64,000 nt of DNA from Planococcus sp. CP5-4_YE. GTDB taxonomy: Bacteria > Bacillota > Bacilli > Bacillales_A > Planococcaceae. Below are positions 49,293-58,629 of this stretch, in pieces (position 1 is the stretch's first letter; every line of letters begins with the position of its first letter). The DNA lies in NCBI RefSeq assembly GCF_019042655.1, contig NZ_JAHPZO010000002.1:248001-312000 (forward strand). Reading direction: 5' to 3'. The notes beneath the pieces are model-generated. The model saw nothing but the letters and a program-made list of their open reading frames with translations. It ran no database searches and was not told where the DNA came from. A program made the position numbers and the translations under genes.

Positions 49293-49310
49293 TATGCGAT
49301 ATATTGCATA
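49293..49310. promoter_or_regulatory. Palindrome upstream of brnQ shared with gntR
   Basis: TATGCGATATATTGCATA, 16 of 18 bases symmetric. Its GATATATTGCAT core equals the motif at 47064-47075. The gap 49224-49556 contains no other supported feature. Confidence 0.58.
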
Positions 49311-49556
49311 AGGTAATAGTACAACATCCTCTACAAAATGCAAGCATTAAATTATTGTTTTCGGAAAATTTCATTATCCGCTAGAAATCTTGGCGTAAAG
49401 AGCTTTTGCGCTATAACATTTTCTTCCTTTACTTACAGTTACTGCGCCTCAGTTCACGAACTATTGGCTCGCATTTCCAATCCATTGCTGTAAAATATCT
49501 ACATATATGAAGACGTCCATCGTTTTCCCAAACTGTCCGGAAGGCGGAGGTGCCCC

Positions 49557-49931
49557 ATGAAGATCGTACGCATCGTTTTGCAATTGCTTGTCCTGTACGG
49601 CTTTTTGCTGATTGGCGAAGCTATTCAAGCTTTGCTCCAGTTGCCGATGCCCGGAAGCATCATCGGCTTCTTGCTGTTGTTCAGCGCTTTATTGCTGAAA
49701 ATTTATCCCCTCGAATGGATAGACGCCGGCGCTACTTTTTTATTAAGCTTTCTTTCCTTATATTTCATTCCGGCCACGGTCGGTGTAGTTAACTACGGCC
49801 CATTGTTTTCCGGAAAAGGCGTGTTGCTGCTGCCGATCGTGATCATCAGTACGCTCATCACGATGGCCGCCGCCGGATTTGTTAGCCAGCAAATCGCGAA
49901 TCGAAGCGCAGCACAAAAGGAGGAATCGTAA
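49557..49931 (+). CDS. CidA/LrgA-family holin-like protein
   Basis: A 124-residue membrane protein with four spans and the family segment LPMPGSIIGFLLLFSALLL, then IPATVGVVNYG. LrgA/CidA proteins control murein hydrolase release and metabolite (pyruvate) transport. GGAGG precedes ATG 49557 by 8 bases. It is followed 2 bases after its stop by the LrgB-type partner. No LytSR pair is visible nearby. Confidence 0.9.
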   Translation: MKIVRIVLQLLVLYGFLLIGEAIQALLQLPMPGSIIGFLLLFSALLLKIYPLEWIDAGATFLLSFLSLYFIPATVGVVNYGPLFSGKGVLLLPIVIISTLITMAAAGFVSQQIANRSAAQKEES

Positions 49932-49933
49932 TC

Positions 49934-50623
49934 ATGGCATTCACTTCCTCCGCCATTGTGTTCTCTGTCCTGACCGTAGCAACTTATGTTATCGCCAATT
50001 TCCTCTATATGCGCTTTCGTAAAACGCCCTTGAATCCTGTCATTACCTCGACGGTAGCGCTGGTGGCCATTTTGATCCTGTTCGATGTCCCTTATGAGAC
50101 CTATATGGAAGGCGGCGACTGGGTGGCGGCTTTTCTCGGCCCGGCTGTGGTCGCGCTTGCTGTCCCGCTCTATAAGCATCGTGAATTGCTCCAGAAAAAC
50201 CTGGTCCCGATCGCGGCGGGGATTACCGCCGGCGTCGTCGCAGGTCTGGTCAGTGGCACGCTCTTCACGCGCTGGCTCGGCTTTACGGAAGAATTGATCT
50301 TGACGGTCTTGCCGAAATCATTGACTACTCCTGTGGCTATGCAAGTGGCATTAACCATCGGCGGCATCCCGTCGCTGGCTGCTGTATTCGTTATGGTCGC
50401 CGGCTTCACTGGCATCCTGCTCGGGCCATATTTGCTGCACTTATTGAACATCGATTCCCCAATCGGGCGCGGCATCGGCCTGGGCGCTTCTGCCCACGGG
50501 CTTGGTACAGCGAAAGCGTTCGAATACGGCCCGGAGGATGCCTCTATGAGTTCCGTGGCGATGACCTTGGCCGCCGTTTTGGGCGCATTGCTCAGCCCGC
50601 TCGCCGCCTGGTTGCTATTATGA
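49934..50623 (+). CDS. CidB/LrgB-family membrane protein
   Basis: A 229-residue partner of the previous gene with about six spans. Conserved family parts are LGPAVVALAVPLYKHRELLQ, PKSLTTPVAMQVALTIGG and GLGASAHGLGTAKAFEYG. It acts with the LrgA/CidA protein in the membrane. The start lies 2 bases after the partner's stop, so the two are translated as a unit. Confidence 0.91.
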   Translation: MAFTSSAIVFSVLTVATYVIANFLYMRFRKTPLNPVITSTVALVAILILFDVPYETYMEGGDWVAAFLGPAVVALAVPLYKHRELLQKNLVPIAAGITAGVVAGLVSGTLFTRWLGFTEELILTVLPKSLTTPVAMQVALTIGGIPSLAAVFVMVAGFTGILLGPYLLHLLNIDSPIGRGIGLGASAHGLGTAKAFEYGPEDASMSSVAMTLAAVLGALLSPLAAWLLL

Positions 50624-50627
50624 ACCT

Positions 50628-50663
50628 AAAAATCCCCAGCGCTTTATCGCGCGGGGGATTTTT
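50628..50663 (+). terminator. Terminator of the lrgAB-type operon
   Basis: A stem AAAAATCCCC with GGGGATTTTT around an inner GCGC hairpin. Confidence 0.9.
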
Positions 50664-50703
50664 TTCATCTCTCCTTCTATATATGCTGCCATTCAGTTAG
50701 CCA

Positions 50704-52305
50704 TCAATTTTGCAAATCACGCCGGCGGAAGCCATAGGCACCTGCCAGCGCCAAGGCTGCGGCGATTGCGACCATCAATGCGAGCATACCGTAATTGACC
50801 TCGTCCAATGGAATCGCTGGGATGTGTCCGTATGGCGTTAGCTTTTCCACCCACTCCGGAAGCTGCAGCAATTCTCCCAAGTAGACGACAAAAAATGATA
50901 CACCTAAGTAAAGCCAGAGGAAACTCGCAATATTAGGCCAGTAGCCAATAAATGCTAAGGCCAGCCCGATCATGATTAGCACCGCAGGCAAATACGCTAG
51001 CGGCGCGCCGAGATAGGTGTTAAACGATAAACTGTCTTCTAATACGCTATTGCCCGCAATGCCGAGTCCAAGCCCGGTCATCGCAAGCATCGTGACGGCA
51101 GTCAATGAAGCTAGGAGCCAATAGCTGAAAACAAGGCGCACGCGGGAAACCGAGCGGCTCACCAGGTGCTCCATCCGCTCATTCTTTTCTTCTGTCTTAA
51201 TTTTCAATACCACCATAATCGCTGGGATTGAAGCCAAAATGGCCATGACTGATGACAACACAGGAATGAACAATTCGATCAAGCTAAATCCCGCCTGCTG
51301 GACAATCAATTGCTGGAAAAGATCGATATCATCGAAGAAACTTTCGATTTCGCCAAGCACGGAGCCATAAGAAGCGCCCAGAATAAACATGGCAACTGCC
51401 CAAGCAATCAGGCTCGTGCGTTGAAGGCGAAATGCTAAACCAAACGTCCCCTGCAGCATGCTAGAAGCCGTAGTGCGTCCGGCACGCGTCGGCAAAAAGC
51501 CCGAATCATGGTCACGGATGCTGTTTAAATACAAGGCAAGGATAGAGAGAGCGAGTGCCAAGCCGAGCGACAGCCCAACCGGCCACCACTCGTTTTCAAT
51601 ATACGGCTTGGCACGCAAAATCCATCCGAGCGGAGAGCTGAGTGCCAATGGTTCGCTCATGACGTCGCCTATTGCACGAATCATGTAAAATGCGAGCAGC
51701 GCGGCAATCGACAATCCGGTCGTAGCCCGTGCATTCTGGGTCAATTGCGCAATGACGGTCGTGAACGCGGCAAACAACCAGCCCGTGGCGCCAAGTGCTG
51801 CCCCAAACAAGATCGAGCCATGAAAATCCACACTGTCGACTCCAAGAGCTGCCATCGAAACTCCGGTCACTAAAGCGAGTAAGGCATTGACACCCGCTAG
51901 CACGCCTAAAACTGCTGCCGTAGTCGACAACCGGCCGACAGGAAGCGCACGTACCAGCTCCAGCCGCCCTTCTTCTTCATCGCCTCGCGTATGGCGGCTG
52001 ACCAATAAGATATTCATCAGCGCCACAACAGCGGCCGTCATCAACAGCATTTCATGTGCCGTCATAGCGCCTGTCGTATAGTCCATTCCGCCGTAATTAG
52101 GCCCGACCATGGCGATCATCGCCGGATTTTCCATCGTTTCGCTTAAAGCTTGGCGTTCGATATCATCTCCGTATAAATTTTCGAAGACGAGGACGACACC
52201 TGCCGATACAAAAGCGAACGACAAGATCCAGATGGGCAGGCGGACGCGGTCTCTCCGCAAAATAAAACGCATCAAACTCCACGTATGATCAAAAAGCTGG
52301 CTCAT
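50704..52305 (-). CDS. ABC exporter permease (polyketide-antibiotic exporter type)
   Basis: A 533-residue membrane protein with about twelve spans in two halves (start to 240 and 290 to end). This is the layout of the large ABC-2 permeases annotated as exporters of polyketide antibiotics (COG3559, from memory). It starts on an ATG that overlaps the ATPase stop by 1 base, so it is translationally coupled. With its partner it pumps an unknown compound under TetR control. Confidence 0.87.
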   Translation of the reverse strand: MSQLFDHTWSLMRFILRRDRVRLPIWILSFAFVSAGVVLVFENLYGDDIERQALSETMENPAMIAMVGPNYGGMDYTTGAMTAHEMLLMTAAVVALMNILLVSRHTRGDEEEGRLELVRALPVGRLSTTAAVLGVLAGVNALLALVTGVSMAALGVDSVDFHGSILFGAALGATGWLFAAFTTVIAQLTQNARATTGLSIAALLAFYMIRAIGDVMSEPLALSSPLGWILRAKPYIENEWWPVGLSLGLALALSILALYLNSIRDHDSGFLPTRAGRTTASSMLQGTFGLAFRLQRTSLIAWAVAMFILGASYGSVLGEIESFFDDIDLFQQLIVQQAGFSLIELFIPVLSSVMAILASIPAIMVVLKIKTEEKNERMEHLVSRSVSRVRLVFSYWLLASLTAVTMLAMTGLGLGIAGNSVLEDSLSFNTYLGAPLAYLPAVLIMIGLALAFIGYWPNIASFLWLYLGVSFFVVYLGELLQLPEWVEKLTPYGHIPAIPLDEVNYGMLALMVAIAAALALAGAYGFRRRDLQN

Positions 52306-53210
52306 CACACGCCACCCCCTGCTCCTGTCTCGGTTTCTTCATAATGGCGGATAAACAAATCTTCCAAGGTTGGCGGACGGCTTTCCATCCGCTTCAGGCC
52401 GAACGCACTTAAATGGCGAACGACTGCATCAAGCTCATCGCTGTCCACTTGGAACGACCAGCCCCCGTCGAACGCCTGCACACGGTGTACGCCCGGAAGT
52501 TCTGCCAAATCTGGTATCGGCTGATGGGTTTCAATGAACATCAAGGAACCAGTCAAATGGCGCATTTCCTTGAGGGTCCCGGTTTCGATGATGCGACCTT
52601 TGCGGATGATCGCCACGCGGTCGCATAGCTTTTCCACTTCCGACAAGATATGGCTCGATAACAGGATGCTCTTTCCTTGTGCTTTCGCTTCGTCAACGTA
52701 TTCGGAAAATACGCGCTCCATCAGCGGGTCGAGGCCTGAAGTCGGCTCATCAAAGATATAGAGATCGGCATCAGCGGAAAAGGCGGCGATCAGCGCCACT
52801 TTCTGGCGATTGCCTTTTGAATAGGTCCGGCATTTCTTGCTTGGGTCGAGCCCGAACCGGCTGATCAGTTCATCGCGCCGTTTCTTATCGTAGCCGCCGC
52901 GTAGTCTACCGAACAAATCGATTACTTCGCCGCCGGTCAGGTTCGGCCATAAATTGACATCACCCGGCACATACGCCACCCGTTTATGGATATCGACCGC
53001 ATCTTTCCAAACATCTTTGCCGAAAATCTCGGCGCTGCCCTCGGATGCTTTCAAAATGCCAAGCAGCACGCGCAAGGTCGTGGACTTCCCCGCCCCATTC
53101 GGCCCGATAAAGCCAAATACTTCGCCTTCTTTCACTTCGATGTCAACGCCATCCAACGCCTTGAAATCTCCGAAGGTTTTACTGAGCCCTTGTGTTTTGA
53201 CGACTGTCAT
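52305..53210 (-). CDS. ABC exporter ATPase
   Basis: A 301-residue ATPase with Walker A GPNGAGKST (about 34-42), signature YSKGNRQK (a shifted form of LSGGQ), Walker B YIFDEP and the DrrA-type C-terminal extension. It is paired with the following large permease, so both together form a DrrAB-like exporter. GGAGG lies 7 bases before ATG 53210. It overlaps the TetR gene by 4 bases, so the three genes form one operon. Confidence 0.9.
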   Translation of the reverse strand: MTVVKTQGLSKTFGDFKALDGVDIEVKEGEVFGFIGPNGAGKSTTLRVLLGILKASEGSAEIFGKDVWKDAVDIHKRVAYVPGDVNLWPNLTGGEVIDLFGRLRGGYDKKRRDELISRFGLDPSKKCRTYSKGNRQKVALIAAFSADADLYIFDEPTSGLDPLMERVFSEYVDEAKAQGKSILLSSHILSEVEKLCDRVAIIRKGRIIETGTLKEMRHLTGSLMFIETHQPIPDLAELPGVHRVQAFDGGWSFQVDSDELDAVVRHLSAFGLKRMESRPPTLEDLFIRHYEETETGAGGGV

Positions 53211-53857
53211 CGCGATTCCTCCTCCGTTTCGTAAAAGCTCTTCTTCAATATGGCCAAATACTCATAGAATTCTTCCCAATACGGCGCGAAATCAATCTCG
53301 GAAAGTTTTTGCCCCGTCAATCTGGCAAGCAGCTCCTGCTGGTAACCATCGATCGACCACCGGATCAAATGAAACACTTTATCCGGATCTGCATCTTTAC
53401 GGAACCGGCTAGTATCGATGCCATCATACATAAGGCTGTAACCGAATTGCTTCAATTCCTCTATTTTTGCCGCCAGCTCTTTTGGCAAATGCGCTTTGCT
53501 TTCTTGCAAAAAGATGGCCGAAAACTTGAACACTTCTTCATTTTCCGCTTGGGCTTCCATTTTCAGGCGGGCAAGCTGCGTGAGCCGTTCGATCAAATCC
53601 GGTTCCTCTGCGTCTACTCGATCCAAATAGCGTCTCTGGATGAATTCAAGGCTATACTTCACCAAATACTCATAGAGCTCCTGCTTGCTGGTGAAATAAT
53701 AAAACAACATTCCTTTGCCGATCCCCGCTGTTTTAACGATGCGGTTGGTCGATGCCTTGTCGTAGCCATGTGCCGCAAACTCCTCAAGCGCTGCCTGGCG
53801 GATGGTGTATTGCTTGCTTGCTTCCAAACTTTCAAACCGTGCAATGATAATGTCCAC
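53207..53857 (-). CDS. TetR-family regulator of the ABC exporter
   Basis: A 216-residue TetR protein. The HTH (about residues 12-60) has QAALEEFAAHGYDKASTNRI and GIGKGMLFYYFTSKQELYEYL, followed by a variable ligand domain. The start is uncertain: GTG 53857 lies directly on the GGAGG site, and the only starts at normal spacing are rare ATT codons at codons 3 and 5. It overlaps the ATPase gene by 4 bases. A TTGACC-17-TATATT promoter with two identical operators precedes it. Confidence 0.88.
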   Translation of the reverse strand: MDIIIARFESLEASKQYTIRQAALEEFAAHGYDKASTNRIVKTAGIGKGMLFYYFTSKQELYEYLVKYSLEFIQRRYLDRVDAEEPDLIERLTQLARLKMEAQAENEEVFKFSAIFLQESKAHLPKELAAKIEELKQFGYSLMYDGIDTSRFRKDADPDKVFHLIRWSIDGYQQELLARLTGQKLSEIDFAPYWEEFYEYLAILKKSFYETEEESR

Positions 53858-53879
53858 CTCCGCTTCTCACGTGCCATTA

Positions 53880-53927
53880 GACCACCCTGGTCGATTTAAA
53901 TATACAGTGTTCGACCACCCTGGTCAA
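53880..53927 (-). promoter_or_regulatory. Promoter and twin TetR operators of the exporter operon
   Basis: Promoter on the minus strand: TTGACC (53927-53922), 17-base spacer, TATATT (53904-53899). Two identical perfect 13-bp palindromes GACCACCCTGGTC lie at 53880-53892 and 53913-53925, one across the -35 and one after the -10. The spacing of 33 bp (three helical turns) suits two TetR dimers on one face. Confidence 0.85.
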
Positions 53928-54038
53928 ATTTAAAAATCAGATAATTACAACTTTATTTTCCAAGAGCATTCTAGCTTTCCTGAAAGCGCTTATCATGCTA
54001 TGTTTTACATAAGTATGACAAGACAGGAGGAGCTTCTT

Positions 54039-54884
54039 TTGAATAAAATCATGACCCCTAAGTTTTCTGTCGCCGCACTCACTGCAGCCGCAGCACTTAC
54101 TTTGTCCGCATGCGGCAGCGATAGCGAAGAAACTGCTGACACGGCAAGCGCCTGGGACGAGATTCAAGAACAAGGCACATTGACGGTTGCGACATCCGGC
54201 ACACTTTACCCGACTTCGTACCGCGAGGAAGGCACCGATGAATTGACCGGCTTTGAAGTCGAAGTCGTCCGCGAAATGGCCGAACGCCTTGAACTCGAAG
54301 TCGAATTCTCTGAAATGGGCTTTGACGAGATGATGACATCGGTCCAGACAGGCCAAGTCGATATCGCCGCGAACGATATCGAGATCAATGAAGACCGCAA
54401 GGAGAAATTTGTGTTCTCCACTCCGTTCAAATATTCGTACGGTACTGCTATCGTCCGTGAAGGCGACCTTTCCGGCATCGAAACACTCGAAGATCTCGAA
54501 GGCAAAAAAGCAGCCGGCGCTTCGACATCCGTCTATATGGAAACAGCCCGTTCATACGGCGCTGAAGAAGTGACGTATGACAACGCCACGAATGAAACCT
54601 ATTTGCGCGATGTGGCAATCGGCCGCACCGATGTTATCCTTAATGATTATTATTTGCAGACGCTCGCCATCGAAGCGTTCCCGGAACTCGACATCGTCAT
54701 CCACCCGACGATCAAATACCGCCCATCTGAAGGCGGCATGGTCATGAACAAAGGCAATGACGAACTGGTCGAAAACGTCAACCAGGCGATAGATGAAATG
54801 CTTGAAGACGGCACCATCGCTGAACTTTCCGCCGAGTTTTTCGACGGAGCCGATGTGACCCAGCCGATTGAAATTGAAGAATAA
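54039..54884 (+). CDS. Amino-acid ABC transporter substrate-binding lipoprotein
   Basis: A 281-residue extracellular solute-binding protein family 3 member. Lipobox Cys (LSACGSD) lies at about residue 25, then the two-lobe fold with GTLTVATSGTLYPTSY, LTGFEVEVVREMAERL and DEMMTSVQTGQVDIAAND. It binds a polar amino acid outside the cell. TTG 54039 is the start (AGGAGG 8 bases upstream); ATG 54051 would be too far. No permease or ATPase follows, so partners are elsewhere. Confidence 0.9.
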   Translation: MNKIMTPKFSVAALTAAAALTLSACGSDSEETADTASAWDEIQEQGTLTVATSGTLYPTSYREEGTDELTGFEVEVVREMAERLELEVEFSEMGFDEMMTSVQTGQVDIAANDIEINEDRKEKFVFSTPFKYSYGTAIVREGDLSGIETLEDLEGKKAAGASTSVYMETARSYGAEEVTYDNATNETYLRDVAIGRTDVILNDYYLQTLAIEAFPELDIVIHPTIKYRPSEGGMVMNKGNDELVENVNQAIDEMLEDGTIAELSAEFFDGADVTQPIEIEE

Positions 54885-54894
54885 CCTCCACTGA

Positions 54895-54922
54895 CCCGAT
54901 GTCCGCTTCTGCGGCCATCGGG
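54895..54922 (+). terminator. Terminator of the binding-protein gene
   Basis: CCCGATG with CATCGGG around a CCGC...GCGG inner stem, then TTTTTT. The AT-rich gap 54923-55160 shows no gene. Confidence 0.9.
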
Positions 54923-55160
54923 TTTTTTATAAAATGCTATTATTTTAATAACATTCCTCTTACCTTTTTAGAAGTTTTTTCCTTTCCCACTCCCGTAAGC
55001 CTCTTATTCATCAAGTCAAATTATTGATTCATTTCGATAGTTTTACTGATTTATCGGCAGTCGTGCTTGCTAAACTCCAACTTTTCTCCACTTTCATTCA
55101 CCAGTGAGAAGTATTATACTATTAAAGTATTCAGAATAATCTGCAGATGAGGTGAACTTT

Positions 55161-55859
55161 TTGGTATTCACATTTTCCCCACTCAGCGAACAAGCGCTGG
55201 TCATCGAAACCGGCACCAACATCAATAAAGAGTCGGAACAAGCCGTTCGCAAACTAGCGGCGATTCTGGAAAAAGAGGCACCGGACTGGTTAATCGAATT
55301 CATCCCGGCGTTCACGACCGTGACGGTTTTCTACGACCCATGCCGCCTCAAGCAAGCGGAAGTTGAACGAGAACTGCATCTCTTAATCGCACAGTTGGAT
55401 GATGTCGAAGCCCCGGCCCCGCGCAAAATCGAAATTCCCGTTTGCTACGGCGGCGAGTTCGGTCCTGATCTCAGCTTTGTCGCAGAGCATAATGGCCTTA
55501 CTGAAGAAGAAGTCGTAAAAATCCACACGTCCGGCATCTACAGCGTGCACATGATCGGTTTCGCCCCAGGATTTCCATTCATCGGCGGCATGTCCGAAAA
55601 AATTGCAGCCCCGCGCAGGAAATCACCGCGTTTGCGCATCCCGGAACGCACCGTTGGAATCGCTGGCATGCAAACCGGCGTCTATCCGATTGAAACACCT
55701 GGCGGCTGGCAGTTGATCGGCCGAACGCCATTGCGCCTGTTCATTCCGGAACAAAACATTCCGAGTTTGTTGCGCGCAGGCGATGAAATCCGCTTCACGC
55801 AAATCGATGAAGCCGAATACCATGAACAGGAGGCGAAGCGAGATGCTGAACATTCGTAA
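55161..55859 (+). CDS. pxpB: 5-oxoprolinase subunit B (KipI type)
   Basis: A 232-residue PxpB/KipI protein. Conserved parts are PVCYGGEFGPDLSFVAE, HMIGFAPGFPFIGGM and RLRIPERTVGIAGMQTGVYPI, the ATP-dependent 5-oxoprolinase core. With PxpC and PxpA it opens 5-oxoproline to glutamate. TTG 55161 is preferred over GTG 55152 because GATGAGG lies 8 bases before it. The end overlaps pxpC by 17 bases. Confidence 0.92.
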   Translation: MVFTFSPLSEQALVIETGTNINKESEQAVRKLAAILEKEAPDWLIEFIPAFTTVTVFYDPCRLKQAEVERELHLLIAQLDDVEAPAPRKIEIPVCYGGEFGPDLSFVAEHNGLTEEEVVKIHTSGIYSVHMIGFAPGFPFIGGMSEKIAAPRRKSPRLRIPERTVGIAGMQTGVYPIETPGGWQLIGRTPLRLFIPEQNIPSLLRAGDEIRFTQIDEAEYHEQEAKRDAEHS

Positions 55860-56817
55860 AGGTGGGATGCAGACAGCGGTCCAGGACCTCGGCCGCACCG
55901 GATTCCAGCGCTACGGCATTATCGCAAGCGGCGTCATGGACCCGTTTGCCCACCGCGTCGCCAACCTGCTCGCGGGCAATGCGGAAACGTCTCCGACTTT
56001 GGAAATTGCCTTGTCCGGCCCGGTCATCGAGTTCGAAGCCGACCATTTCATCGCCATTTGCGGAGGTGATTTGTCTCCATTGCTCGACGGTCAGCCGCTC
56101 CCGATGTGGCGCGGCCATTTCGTCCAAAGAGGCAGTGTCTTGTCGTTCGGCGAGCCAAAGCGCGGCGCACGCAGTTATTTGGCCGTGGCGGGCAGCTTTG
56201 ACGTGCCGCCTGTCATGGACAGCCACTCGACCTATTTACGGGCAGGCATCGGCGGCTTCGAAGGGCGCGCCTTAAAAAATGGCGACGTCTTGAAGACGCT
56301 CCCTCTTCCTGCCGGGCGCCTGGAAGCCTTAAAAAACCAGAACGCACAGGCGCCTGACTGGCTCATCCCGCCTGTTCCCTATCACGAGCAACCAATCGTC
56401 CGGATGATGCCGGGACGGCAATTCACCCTCTTCAATGAAGAGAGCCGCTCACGTATATTCGAAAAAACTTTCACCGTTTCGGCCAGTTCAGACCGCATGG
56501 GCTATCGTTTGGAAGGTGCTGAACTGGCACTTGAGAAGCAGGAAGAATTGATTTCGGAAGCGGTTGCGTTCGGCTCTGTGCAAGTGCCGGCAGACGGCAA
56601 CCCAATTGTTCTTTTAGCCGACCGACAGACAACTGGCGGCTACCCGAAAATCGGCCAAGTCGCAGCGGTCGACTTGCCGCTGATCAGCCAATTAAAACCC
56701 GGCGAATCGCTGAAATTCCGCCATATATCCGTCAATGATGCACAGCAGCTTTATATTGAACAAGAACAGCAGATCCGCCAATTGAAAATCGCTATCCATC
56801 TGAAACGGGAGGAATAA
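55843..56817 (+). CDS. pxpC: 5-oxoprolinase subunit C (KipA type)
   Basis: A 324-residue PxpC/KipA protein, family start [21 protein letters not shown]. Also present are [17 protein letters not shown], the CGGDLSP segment, and [10 protein letters not shown] / [15 protein letters not shown] near the end. It forms the 5-oxoprolinase complex with PxpB. AGGAGG lies about 9 bases before ATG 55843. It overlaps pxpB and precedes pxpA by 2 bases. Confidence 0.93.
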   Translation: MLNIRKGGMQTAVQDLGRTGFQRYGIIASGVMDPFAHRVANLLAGNAETSPTLEIALSGPVIEFEADHFIAICGGDLSPLLDGQPLPMWRGHFVQRGSVLSFGEPKRGARSYLAVAGSFDVPPVMDSHSTYLRAGIGGFEGRALKNGDVLKTLPLPAGRLEALKNQNAQAPDWLIPPVPYHEQPIVRMMPGRQFTLFNEESRSRIFEKTFTVSASSDRMGYRLEGAELALEKQEELISEAVAFGSVQVPADGNPIVLLADRQTTGGYPKIGQVAAVDLPLISQLKPGESLKFRHISVNDAQQLYIEQEQQIRQLKIAIHLKREE

Positions 56818-56819
56818 AT

Positions 56820-57590
56820 ATGAACCATACAGTAGATTTGAACTGCGACATGGGCGAAAGCTTCGGCACGTATTCACTCGGCAACGACAAAGTGATTCTC
56901 GATTACGTCACGTCCGCCAATATCGCTTGCGGCTTTCACGCAGGCGACCCGGCGACGATGCGCGAAACCGTTAAGCTTGCGCTCGATAAAAACGTCGGCA
57001 TCGGTGCGCACCCAGGACTTCAGGACCTTGCCGGTTTCGGGCGGCGCAACATGGCTGTCACACCACAGGAAATATATGATCTTGTCATTTACCAAATTGG
57101 TGCACTGTACGGTTTTGTTAAAGCAGAAGGCGGAAAGCTTCAACACGTGAAAGCCCACGGCGCCATGTACGATATGGCCGCAGGCGATGCCAAGCTGTCC
57201 GAAGCAATCGCAGAAGCGGTCTATAAAATCGACCCCGAACTGGTTTTGTTTGGCTTGTCGGGCAGCGAAATCATCAAAGCCGGCAACCGCATCGGCCTGC
57301 GCACCGCCAATGAAGTGTTTTCCGACCGCACGTATCAACCGGACGGCACACTCACTCCGCGCAGCCAGGCCAATGCGCTCATCACCGATCCAGATGCCGC
57401 GATCCAGCAAGTCATCCGCATGGTCAAAGAAAGCAAAGTCATCAACACAGAAGGCACCGAAACCGCTTTGAAGGCAGAAACGATCTGCATCCACGGCGAT
57501 GGCAAAACCGCAAAAGAGTTCGCGCTGCATATTTCCAGCTCCTTGAAAGAGGCGGGAATCGCTATCCAACATATTCAGAAAATCGTTTAA
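56820..57590 (+). CDS. pxpA: 5-oxoprolinase subunit A (LamB/YcsF)
   Basis: A 256-residue LamB/YcsF-family protein. Family motifs are [45 protein letters not shown] and [12 protein letters not shown], with conserved Asp and His for the reaction. It performs the ring-opening step together with PxpB and PxpC. GGGAGG lies 7 bases before ATG 56820. Confidence 0.95.
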   Translation: MNHTVDLNCDMGESFGTYSLGNDKVILDYVTSANIACGFHAGDPATMRETVKLALDKNVGIGAHPGLQDLAGFGRRNMAVTPQEIYDLVIYQIGALYGFVKAEGGKLQHVKAHGAMYDMAAGDAKLSEAIAEAVYKIDPELVLFGLSGSEIIKAGNRIGLRTANEVFSDRTYQPDGTLTPRSQANALITDPDAAIQQVIRMVKESKVINTEGTETALKAETICIHGDGKTAKEFALHISSSLKEAGIAIQHIQKIV

Positions 57591-57612
57591 CACCGCCTAA
57601 AGAGGCACTTCC

Positions 57613-57831
57613 ATGAACAATGTCAAAAAGGTGAAAAACACCAATCGCATCGTGTTGCTCGGCGCTGCCTTGCTGATGGCGACTTCCGCTATCGGGCCCG
57701 GGTTCTTGACCCAAACGACCGTTTTCACTGAAACCATATTGGCTTCATTCGGATTCGACATCTTCATCGTTATCCCCATGTCCTGGCTGGACGGCTACAT
57801 GCTATTGAACGGCATCTTAAATAAGGAGTGA
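57613..57831 (+). pseudogene. Remnant of an NRAMP-family (YcsG) transporter gene
   Basis: A 72-residue open frame. Residues 1-50 match the N-terminal region of the YcsG/NRAMP transporter that belongs in this cluster (VLLGAALLMATSAIGPGFLT, FTETILASFGF). It then breaks off in an unrelated short tail (PMSWLDGYMLLNGILNKE) and ends before ycsI. A full copy would be about 400 residues. An internal deletion is the simplest reading. The short product could still be translated but is unlikely to transport anything. Confidence 0.75.
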
Positions 57832-57838
57832 AGGAAGC

Positions 57839-58621
57839 ATGCAATTTACGTCTCCAAAAGAGCTGCGCAGCGCCATCCGAAAAGGCGAATTCCAATCACC
57901 GACTTCCGGCTTTACCCCAGGATTCATCCAAACGAATCTGGCCATCTTGCCAAAAGACATGGCGTTTGAATTCCTGCTGTTCTGCCAGCGCAACCCAAAA
58001 TCCTGCCCGGTCATCGACGTCACAGAACCCGGTTCGTTCGTGCCGGCACTGTCCGCGCCGAACGCCGATTTGCGCACCGACATCCCCAAATACCGCATCT
58101 ACCGGGACGGCGTATTGACGGAAGAGACGACGGATATCCGGCCATTATGGACAGATGATATGGTCGCATTCCTGCTTGGCTGCAGCTTTACATTCGAAGA
58201 AGCACTAACGCAAAACGGCATCCCGATGCGCCATCAGCAACAAGGCTGCAACGTACCGATGTACAAGACATCGATTCCCGCTGTTCCAGCCGGCCGCTTC
58301 CAAGGGCCGACCGTCGTCAGCATGCGTCCGATCAAAGAACAAGACATCGTGCGCGCGGTCCAAGTGACGAGCCGCTTTCCGAACGTCCACGGCGCTCCCG
58401 TCCATATCGGAAATCCCGAATCGATCGGCATCCAAGACATCACAAAGCCCGATTTCGGCGATGCGGTGGAAATCAAGCCCGGTGAAGTACCGGTCTTTTG
58501 GGCTTGCGGCGTCACGCCACAAGCTGTCGCGATGGAAAGCAAACCTTCTTTGATGATCACTCATGCACCTGGGCATATGTTCATCACTGATTTGAAATCA
58601 GAAGACTTCAGCGTGTTTTGA
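57839..58621 (+). CDS. Putative hydro-lyase YcsI (DUF1445)
   Basis: A 260-residue DUF1445 protein with family parts TSGFTPGFIQTNLAILP, FCQRNPKSCPVIDVTEPG and QGCNVPMYKTSIP, and a late CGVTPQ segment. In some species the family is annotated as D-glutamate cyclase-like. GGAG lies before ATG. It follows the broken NRAMP gene within the 5-oxoproline cluster, as in Bacillus, and ends at a strong terminator. Confidence 0.9.
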   Translation: MQFTSPKELRSAIRKGEFQSPTSGFTPGFIQTNLAILPKDMAFEFLLFCQRNPKSCPVIDVTEPGSFVPALSAPNADLRTDIPKYRIYRDGVLTEETTDIRPLWTDDMVAFLLGCSFTFEEALTQNGIPMRHQQQGCNVPMYKTSIPAVPAGRFQGPTVVSMRPIKEQDIVRAVQVTSRFPNVHGAPVHIGNPESIGIQDITKPDFGDAVEIKPGEVPVFWACGVTPQAVAMESKPSLMITHAPGHMFITDLKSEDFSVF

Positions 58622-58629
58622 CAAACTAA

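Noticed and set aside
56874-57593. 239-residue minus-strand frame opposite pxpA
   Set aside because: It is a shadow of a strongly conserved plus-strand gene, with no ribosome binding site.
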